From assembly GCA_027922465.2 (NCBI GenBank), contig BQMF02000054.1, positions 310,001-374,000 of the forward strand: a DNA stretch of 64,000 nucleotides, in the 5' to 3' direction. This stretch comes from Turritopsis dohrnii. Its lineage: Eukaryota > Cnidaria > Hydrozoa > Anthoathecata > Oceaniidae. A model generated the notes under the pieces. The model saw nothing but the letters and a program-made list of their open reading frames with translations, was not told the DNA's origin and ran no database searches. This document shows, one piece after another, positions 56,901 through 64,000 of the stretch (position 1 is its first letter; each line of letters starts with the position of its first letter). Position numbers and translations under genes: made by a program.

Positions 56901-57578
56901 GTTGTTTTCTTATCTCTCCAGAAGTAATTTGCTTAGTTTAGTGGGTTTGGATTTTAGGGTCTCCAGATTGCTGGAAAACGCTATCTTGGACACTTCTTCT
57001 TCTTTTAGGGACGGTCCATTGAAAGTATAATTTATTTTTGAACTAAAACAAACAAATTATGCTTTCATGAGCTGCCACAGAGACGTGTTTCGTAAAAATC
57101 CGTTCGACAATCTTTTAAAAAATGTGTTCGGAGAAAATTAAAACCCTAGGAAACCATCTGTGGAAGGGAGCATTGTTACAAGCTTGTAATGATTCCCAAA
57201 AATGGTCTTCTTCACAGATGGTTTTTTGGGACTTAATCCTGTGCTTTGGTCTACATAAAAATTATCAGAAGTCCATGAGGGTCGGAAGGAATAAGCTAAA
57301 ATTCCTCAGTGGCCTGAGTTTCCGGCCAGAGCCGGAAGAGTGGCAACAGTGTAAAATTGCTCTAGTAAGTAATAGATAACTCACTAAATTTAGAGCATTA
57401 CCTGTGGATAATTATACTCTGAATTCCCCTGAGTAGGTGGACTCGTGCTCCTGTTTATATTGACATTTGCAGCAGAAAAACTTCTACTTCCAGCAAGCCC
57501 TCTTTGATTCCCACCTCTGCCACGGGGACCTCTGCCTCTACTATTGCTTCGACCTCTTCGTCCATTTTGGGAAGACAT
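35991..57578 (-). CDS. Giant RNA-helicase / NFX1-type zinc finger / CbxX-type AAA ATPase protein, 19 coding exons
   Basis: Exons: 57402-57578, 56660-56854, 55551-56054, 52921-53391, 52174-52762, 47218-49729, 44921-46473, 42698-44567, 41971-42553, 40795-41802, 40349-40579, 39830-40277, 39267-39501, 38738-38870, 37879-38125, 37183-37390, 36929-37009, 36394-36516, 35991-36249. All junctions are GT-AG and in phase; the predicted product has 3,808 aa. In order: RG-rich start; RanBP2-type finger (WKCSKCG...CRRC, about 129-148); SF1 helicase with Walker A GPPGTGKS (about 772-779), a long Cys/His and acidic insert, VEEAS (about 1437) and MIGDHLQLKPS; C-terminal helicase half with SRARLGMYILGN; CGH-type NF-X1-like repeats (about 1750-2300); three AAA modules with GNAGSGKT (2816), GNPGTGKT (3078) and GAPGTGKT (3343), each with an IDEAY Walker B; a Lys/Glu coiled coil; and the ending GWRCSAGGHFVSD. 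The helicase part is closest to ZNFX1. A function in RNA surveillance or defence is inferred from that family only. Confidence 0.88.
38197..38545 (+). mobile_element. MITE in an intron, family with 62365-62574
   Basis: The ends are inverted: AATAGACCTTTTCATAAATT and ATTCATAAAAAGGTTTATTA. The body contains CGTCTCGTTTCCAAGTTTAA and GACGTTGCTTGTTGTGACGT. It is longer than the 62365 copy by a central addition of about 130 bp. It lies in the intron between the exons at 38738 and 38125. Confidence 0.75.
49730..52173 (-). other. Largest well-bounded intron of the giant gene
   Basis: The 2.4-kb intron holds the long inverted repeat and otherwise AT-rich sequence with no exon-like frame that I can support. 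Confidence 0.6.
50625..51255. mobile_element. Long inverted repeat in intron 5, arms of about 170 bp
   Basis: From TATGAAAGATTTATTTCTGA near 50633 through TATGGACAAAAAACTGGAAG near 50720 to GGACAAAAAA near 50775, the left arm is mirrored from about 51255 back to 51090. The identity looks to be 80-90 per cent. The loop is about 290 bp. A transcript of the gene would form a long hairpin here. Confidence 0.8.
53935..54500. mobile_element. Inverted-repeat element in intron 3
   Basis: AGAATTTTCCGCGGACAGGA at the left pairs with TCCTGCTCTGTCCGCAGAAA-type sequence at the right (AATTTTCCTGCTCTGTCCGC, AGAAAATTCT). The arms are imperfect and about 30 bp. No coding sequence inside. Confidence 0.45.
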
Positions 57579-57678
57579 CGTCTGAAAATCAATTATTACA
57601 TATGTATGGTAACAAATTTCTTTCTAAATACTTCTTAATTAATCAATATATGAATTTAAAAGTATTTATAACTAGAAT

Positions 57679-59467
57679 GTGACGGTTTGAGGTAAAATCA
57701 TAACAAGTTATAATACTGATAAATTAATCAGTGAATTCATCAGACATTTATCAGAAATAATCAGTAATTCTAATGAATAATCAGTACTGTAAATACTTGA
57801 TTTACCGCCCCCAGGCGCTTATTTAAATTTTTACTTTTAGGGTGGGCGCTTATTCGAGAGGGATGCTATAATGAGAGGAGCACTTATAAAGAAACCCTCC
57901 TTTTGGGGCAAGTAAAGAATTTCTTTTTAGGAATTATGAAAATTGTGAAATAACAAAACAGAAGACATTATATGTTCCTCTTAAAGATATGTTTCTTAGC
58001 ATAAATGTTTATATGACTAAAGTATCCTCTACAACAATAAAGTTGTCCTCGATGTCATCATTATCCAACAAAAATACTTTGTTTGCCATCTCTTCTACAT
58101 TAGAATCAGTTACTAGGCAATGAAAAAGGATTAGTTTCATCCTCCGTATCCCGTAACACCTGCATTTGTGTTTTGAGCATTTCTTTGCCCGCTGCAGAAA
58201 GCTATGATTCTTTGAAACAGTGATCAACAGTGATCAATCATCAACTTGTGTATTTAGTGCACATGACTTAAATGATCGTTTAATGGTATCAGCTGATAAG
58301 GATGACCACAATTCTACCACTTCCTAGATATTCGAATAAGCGCCCCCTTCGGCTCTAACTTCCTTTGTATTCTAATAACTGCCCATGGGCGCTTATTCGA
58401 GAGGGGGGCCTTATAAAAAATTTCACAAAAAAGGGTGGGGTCTAATTCAAAGAGGTGGTTATTCAAGAGTGGGTGTTAAATCGGGCACTTAAGGTAATAC
58501 TGATTAATAATCAGTAATACTGATAATTACTGATAATTTATATATTTCACGATATAATATATTAGTGTTTGATGCATAATTACTTCGTCAGCTTCCAATA
58601 AGAAAGTAGCTAATAGTCTCATAGTATGAGCAACAAGTTTCTCGAAAATTCCAGATCATGGAATGGCTGTGATTGTCCTGGAAAGCATCTGTGAGGAAAT
58701 TTTACAGAAGAAAGTGCTCTTGATGTTAAAATCACTTTGTAAAATAGTTACTCCGATTATTGACAACTTCTTGAAACACATGATTGGTTTTTATAAGCAT
58801 TTACAATGGCTTTTGTTTGCCATAAAACCAAGAAGTTATGCTGGGAGTGATAACTTCTAGTATTTCAACCTAAAATTAAAACATTTGGTATGTCAATGTA
58901 AAACTAAACTTGTTATATTCACAAGCTGGTGGAACCCGCTACGATTAAGTAGAAACTATCCACGATGACACTGATTTGGGAAAAAATTTTTGAACGCATG
59001 AAATTGATGTTCCAGCAATAAAAGAATTTTTTCAATAGAAAGTATACAATATTTTGATAGAAAAAATTCCGAGAAATAATCGAAGTACTGCACCCAAACC
59101 GAAAGAACATGCCTGGATGTTTTCGATGCGGCAAAAAACAACACTTTCATTGAGATGTATATATTCATATAGAAATATACTTATATAATTCGTCAATGTT
59201 AGCGTTATATTTATCTTCTCAATGCAAGCGCTATTTATATAGAAATTTGCCCGCTGTGTCTGTGTTGATGTTCCATTCTAGAAAACCACTTTGTGTTCTT
59301 AAAAACCGTAGTTGTTTTGTATTTTTTTTAATTCTTGATAATATGCATAAGCAGAAACAGAATCTAATGAATCTACAGAAATTATTACTGATTGATTTAT
59401 CAGAACTACTGATTATTTATTGATAAATTTCTGATTATTTTATCAGTAATTACTGATTCGTCGTCAC
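57679..59467. mobile_element. Inverted-repeat element rich in ACTGATAA words, with a nested element
   Basis: GTGACGGTTTGAGG at the left and CGTCAC at the right form the ends. Both are followed inwards by about 80 bp of AATCAGTAAT / TTATCAGA repeats. A second element (57798-58497) is nested between. It lies in the intron before coding exon 1. Confidence 0.55.
57798..58497. mobile_element. GCGCTTATTCGAG-type dispersed repeat
   Basis: It starts TTTACCGCCCCCAGGCGCTT and contains GGGCGCTTATTCGAGAGGG twice in direct (57842, 58387) and once in inverted form (58332). It ends near AAATCGGGCACTTAAGGTA. Repeats built of such words are common in marine invertebrate genomes. No protein is encoded. Confidence 0.6.
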
Positions 59468-61558
59468 ATTATATAAAAGGATAAAATTCACTAAAATATG
59501 TGAAAACAAAGAACAAATATATCTGTAATTCACTTTCATATACTTTAGTATACTAAATTTTTGACAAGGAAAAGTGATCAAGCAAGTTTACCATCAAGTA
59601 TTTTGTTTGAACGTATTTTCTTTTTCTTTAACATGATATTACAATATTGAGACTACATCTGCAACTCACACAGAAAGATTTAGTTATTTCGATTGACTGA
59701 AAAAAATCTCACTTGCCTGATAGAGTGCAGATCATTATTATAGCATTGGTGTATGTGAACTAATACAAAGCTACAGAATGACTTTTCTTGGTATATAAGA
59801 ATAGGTGATGCTCTTTGGTGTGTGTGATGTTTAAGTATGACAAAATCATTTGCATGTAATTTTAAGGCAAAGTGGAGACTGGTACAATTAAAATCTCTGA
59901 TTGAATGCACACTAATGCCATACTATTTTTGTTGATCAGTTTTTTGAGCTTTATATGGTTTAAAGTTCTAAGATTTAGTTCAATTAGAATTTGCACAGAA
60001 AAAAATTGTGTAAATTCTATGGACATAGGCAGTTAGTATAATGTAACTACAGTCACTACTTCACACTTACCTATATGAAATTCATTCTTCAATTTGTTTT
60101 GCACAGTCATCAATTTTAAACTGAAAAAAAAAACAGATATCAGGTTACATTCTCTCTAACTATAAGTGCACAACTAGAAGTACAACATTGGAAAACAAAT
60201 GATTCCTTTAAAGACCACCAAATTTATTACATTGGATGAAGGATTCATGTCTTCATCATGGAATTTCATCTCATAAAAAAGAAACTGAAGGATGTTTTGA
60301 ACTGGAAGTTTGATTGGCCTATACGAGCCTTCATTTGTCAAACTGTGTATGTCAAGGCTAATCCAAGAGAAAAGTGTATCAGTCAGACAGGATGCTAAAA
60401 CTTGATCTACAACACTTCAATTTTTACCAGGCTTCAATGGACTATAGACTACAGACTGATCAGTGGTGTAAATTACTAGTGTTTAAAATCGTAAACAATA
60501 TACCGTAAAAACTTAAACTTGTATCATCATTGCAAGCAAATAAGCACTGACCTTGAATAATGGTCACAACTCAAGTCTCTTTCTATAATAATATTCGTAA
60601 GCTCTCTTTGCTAAATTAACGTTTTTTCATGGAACTGATGTGTCAAGTGTAAATGTGTTTTGTATAAAAAGGTTATGTAACGGTAATGGTTCGAATGAAA
60701 ATTGTATTGCTTGGAGGTCAATTGCTCTATCAAATCAAGGTATTATGTAAACTCATTCATATACAATGTACTTTCTTTCTTCTTCTTTCTTCTTCTTAAT
60801 TTCTGTCAAGGAATGTTTTATATTACAATAGACTTTTTAGACATAGTTCTTTATAGTCAAAAAACATCTTCTGGTCTAAGGCTATTCTAGAGAACATGTT
60901 CTTGATTCCCAATTTGTGTCCTATTGAAAAATTCTTATTATACCATTATATAGCTTACAATAAAGGCAAAAAGAAAATAATTGTTTGTTATTTAAAGTAG
61001 TTTACTTTAAAGCATTTCAGTAGGTTTCCTTTTATTTCTCTCTTTTATTCTCCTTGAGCTGTCCAATTGTCAGTTCTCGGCTGTCACAACTCAAAACTAC
61101 TGAATGGATCAGAATATATATGTTATTCTATGTTAAAAAAACAATATACAAAATTGAACTTTTTGGCACCATTAGTCCTACATTATACACCAGAAGCTTC
61201 TTTTAGTGGTGTAGTAAATTTCCATGTAAGTATCCACAAATTAGCAAAACGAATCATTCATTAGCTTACCAAATGAAACTGAAAGTAAAGGTTGTAATTG
61301 CTAACACTGATTACCGAAACTGAAACGAAATGAGCTTGCTAATATAAAAAAATAGCTACGTTGTTACGAAATGGAAGCGAAGATAGTAGAAGTGCAGAGC
61401 TGCTCGCCAAAAGCATCATCTTCCTTTCTCTGTGTGCTGTCATTGTTTGTTATTAGTTTTTATTTCGAAAAACAGTTTTCACGAAAATACAATATCATAC
61501 ATTGTTTCAAAGTTCCTATCAGTTAAATATAGCTCAGTTAAAATTCTAACAAGCTTAC
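59468..61558. other. Intronic and 5' sequence, no gene apart from the 50-bp exon
   Basis: Outside 60071-60120 I see nothing to support: no repeats of note and no long frame. Confidence 0.45.
60071..60120 (-). other. Probable non-coding 5' exon of the giant gene
   Basis: A T-rich acceptor (TTTTTTTTCAG) precedes and a good donor (ATAG then GTAAGTGTGA) follows a 50-bp segment. The coding exon 1 has its own acceptor three bases before the start ATG (TTTTCAG at 57582-57588), so at least one upstream exon must exist. Confidence 0.5.
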
Positions 61559-61700
61559 CTTGATAAAAATCGAAAAAGATCATTTCGCCCAACAAAGCGA
61601 TGTGTAATATCTTTAGTTGTAAGCATTAGCCTTTATTCTAGAGCCAAAAATTCGCAGCTGATTGATTTTTACGCAAGCAAGTTCTTAACCAAGTCTATTC
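61559..61700 (-). promoter_or_regulatory. Probable first exon and promoter zone of the giant gene
   Basis: A strong donor (ATCAAG then GTAAGCTT) ends at 61559. Sequence upstream of it on the minus strand has no further splice acceptor nearby that I trust, so transcription may start within about 150 bp. The end at 61700 is arbitrary. Confidence 0.35.
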
Positions 61701-62364
61701 CGAGTCTTGTTTATTCTGCTATCATTATCATACGATCGACTGTAATGTGATATTCAATCATCAAGACAAATTTCACGGAAAAGATAAATAAAACATCTCA
61801 AGTTTGTACCCAGACCTTTTTGATTAATAGCCGATTTCTCCGTTTGTTTGTAAGTCACGCAAAATGGTAGATTGAGTTGTGAGCGAAATTATTTCTTTTT
61901 TTGTGTGCGACATGAGTTCGAAGCAAATACATTGCAACCCCCAATCGAACGTGACTTTTTTGGCTGATGAACTAATAGGAATAACGTTTTGCTTTTATCA
62001 TTATTGTCAGTTTTATATTCCACGTTGACTTGGCTTTGAAAACACTACATCAACTAAATACAAAGAAACTAACTGATTAAACATTTTGGACAAAAAGCGG
62101 CAGTGGCAGAACGTGGCAGCATATGTTCGGTTTGCCACTAACTCTTGCCTGACTGTCTGAGACGGGTGAACTTTTTTTTAGCAATCAAAATGTTTAAAAA
62201 CCGATAGTTAAAAAAAGAGAATCATAAAACAAAATGTTTTTTTTTTGCTTTTCATTTAATAATTTAATTTCTTCTTTTAATTTATACACGACTTGCTGCG
62301 ACACAGAAATTTCGTATTTCTATAATGATTGCGTACTCCATTGATAACTCAATTCCCATTAGCC
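61701..62364. other. Gene-free stretch upstream of the giant gene
   Basis: No frame or repeat can be supported except AT-rich runs. A GGCAGTGGCAGAACGTGGCAG stretch near 62099-62119 could be an old transposon end. Confidence 0.35.
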
Positions 62365-62574
62365 AATAGACCTTCAAAAGAATTACGTCACAACAAGCAA
62401 TGTCTCGTTTTTAAACTGAATATTAATGACGTTTGTGCTATATGCAGAGAGAAACGACACATCAAGGAAACATTTTTCACAAAATTTATTTATCAAGGTG
62501 GTTAAGCACGTGATAATCCTTAAACTTAGAAACGAGGCGATGGTTGTTGTGACGTAATTTATGAAAAGGTCTTA
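62365..62574. mobile_element. MITE of about 210 bp, family with 38197-38545
   Basis: Inverted ends: AATAGACCTTCAAAAGAATT with ACGTCACAAC, and GTTGTGACGTAATTTATGAA with AAGGTCTT. The body carries CTTAAACTTAGAAACGAGGC and GGTTAAGCACGTGATAATCC, matching the intron copy in opposite orientation. Confidence 0.75.
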
Positions 62575-62611
62575 CATGGTGTAATTTAAGTTAATTTAAG
62601 AAAACAATTAA

Positions 62612-62776
62612 CAGTGGTGGATCTAGAGGTATGTCGAAATTTGTGTAGGAGAGCATTAACATAATTTGTGAATTCAATTTATATTACCGATGGGGTTATT
62701 GTAACGCTTTCCTTTTATGGTTAGATTGCTAACACCCTCCTACACAAATTTCGAAATACCTCCAGATCTGCCACTG
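62612..62776. mobile_element. TTAA-flanked MITE with CAGTGG ends
   Basis: The 165-bp element has inverted ends CAGTGGTGGATCTAGAGGTA and TACCTCCAGATCTGCCACTG, with about 38 bp of match in all, and TTAA on both sides (62608-62611, 62777-62780). A TTAA target is known for piggyBac and Kolobok elements. Confidence 0.85.
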
Positions 62777-63119
62777 TTAAATATCTTGTTGTAATACATG
62801 AACAGATCAAATGTAAATTTAGAATTGTTCTTTGAATATCATCGAAATAAAGCCAGACAAACGTTCTTTAGTCCACCAATCTCATTCTAAGCTTCGTGGG
62901 AGCACATCCGAGGCTAATGTTAAGAACTCGATCATCCAAACACCTAAACCATAACGTTTTAAAGGTCTGAGATTGATAAACGAGTTATGACGTTTTTTTG
63001 TTTTTAAACGCCTCGATGGATTAGATGATTAGATTTTCGTTTCTAAAGTATTCTGCTATTAACAATATGTTCGCCTGACAACTCGTTACCTTCGTGAAAC
63101 GTGTTTCGGGGTCTCTTTT

Positions 63120-63238
63120 CAAGCGATGACGACGTCAATTGATGGGGAGGGGGCAACGCAAAGTTGACGCAGGTTGACAGAGGGGGAGGGGGTCAAAAAT
63201 CTTGAAAAAATGGTTGACGTCATTTGTGAACAATCCCC
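63120..63238 (-). repeat. GTTGACGTCA repeat, reverse copy of 23529-23646
   Basis: It runs from GATGACGACGTCAATTGATG through GGGGCAACGCAAAGTTGACG to GGTTGACGTCATTTGTGAAC. The purine-rich centre mirrors the pyrimidine-rich centre of the other copy. Confidence 0.8.
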
Positions 63239-63782
63239 AACCATCTAGATGGGCGTTGAAATTTTAATTGAGGATCAAAATTTATTTTGTTTGTATTACA
63301 CATGCCATCCCACACAGACGTACAAAGAAGGAGAACCGAGGACAATCGCAGTAACTATCCAACTGAGGACCTCGCTTCTATGATCAATATTTCTTTACTT
63401 AAACAACTATAAGAAGTCTCACTTTGCCAACATAAAAAACGTTATCAAAGGTCTTTAAAAGCGACCTTGACACTCTAAATTATGAAGTTAAAAAAAAGGT
63501 ACTAAGTGAGGACATGTGTAACACTTTTGGTGCGACAGATCTGTACAAACAAGGACCACTGAGAAATGCAAAACTTGGGTGAAATCATATTTCTTCCCAG
63601 CACACTTCCATTGATATCAACCAACAGTTTACATTACTATCAGGATCAAAATTCACAAGTTTTTCTACTAATAACCAATTTTTGCTGCAAAAATGTTTTC
63701 TTCAGATAAGAGCCAACATAATGAACATAACAAGTATATGAAACTTTTTATAGCTGACAGACTTCTAAATAAATAGACCTTT
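63239..63782. other. Gene-free stretch
   Basis: No supported gene or repeat. Confidence 0.4.
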
Positions 63783-64000
63783 GACTGTAGCAATGCAATA
63801 GCAAAGTAACAGTAATGTAGAATCGCTTCTCTTCAGCTCTTTGACACTATTTCAGAAAAACAAAATAAATAACAAACAAAACTCTATAAGAAAAATAACG
63901 TCAAGAAAAGGTGTTCGTTCCTTAAAATATATCTGATAAATAGAGTTTAGACTGTAGCAATGCAATAGCAAAGTAACAGTAATGTAGAATCGCTTCTCTT
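63783..64000. repeat. Start of a tandem repeat with a 167-bp period, cut by the window end
   Basis: GACTGTAGCAATGCAATAGC and the following AAAGTAACAGTAATGTAGAA, then TCGCTTCTCTT, occur from 63783 and again from 63950 up to the last base. The spacer between has no repeat. Confidence 0.85.

Overview
The window is AT-rich eukaryotic nuclear DNA, most likely from an invertebrate animal. Genes have short GT-AG introns, there are many inverted-repeat elements, a non-LTR retrotransposon, an animal-type Polinton, and a large multi-exon host gene. A cnidarian or another early-branching animal would fit, but nothing here fixes the taxon.

Left third (48-22247): a complete Polinton (Maverick) of 22,200 bp. 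It has a 6-bp target duplication TATCTA (42-47 and 22248-22253) and 137-bp terminal inverted repeats that I read as identical. It carries the full self-synthesising, virus-like set. On the minus strand are a protein-primed DNA polymerase B (one intron, one frameshift) and a spliced zinc-finger protein. On the plus strand, in a compact block, are a packaging ATPase, two small virion-like proteins, a chromodomain integrase, the minor capsid (penton) protein, an adenovirus pVI/pX-like protein, the double jelly-roll major capsid protein and an adenain-like cysteine protease. Near the right end, on the minus strand, are a spliced RING-finger protein and two unrecognised Cys/His proteins. Between the protease and the RING gene lies about 8.1 kb of non-coding DNA made of five diverged tandem units. 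Its borders carry a 55-bp direct repeat, and its junctions carry small stem-loops, some with compensatory changes.

Middle (22254-35990): no host gene was found. The region is a mosaic of transposon remains: palindromic MITEs, a GACGTC-rich DNA transposon containing an apparently exact 850-bp tandem duplication, a minisatellite, a PIF/Harbinger-like remnant, a retrotransposon 3' end, and a 5'-truncated jockey/CR1-like element with an intact 864-codon reverse-transcriptase frame.

Right part (35991-61559, minus strand): one giant host gene. I could join 19 coding exons with GT-AG sites and consistent phase at every junction, giving a predicted 3,808-aa protein. In order it has an RG-rich N-terminus, a RanBP2-type zinc finger, an SF1 helicase of the ZNFX1/Upf1 type whose core is split by a long zinc-binding and acidic insert, NF-X1-like CGH repeats, three CbxX/CfxQ-type AAA ATPase modules, a charged coiled coil and a short Cys motif at the C-terminus. 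Two upstream non-coding exons are plausible. The introns and 5' flank contain further inverted-repeat elements. The last 2 kb hold a TTAA-flanked MITE and other repeats.
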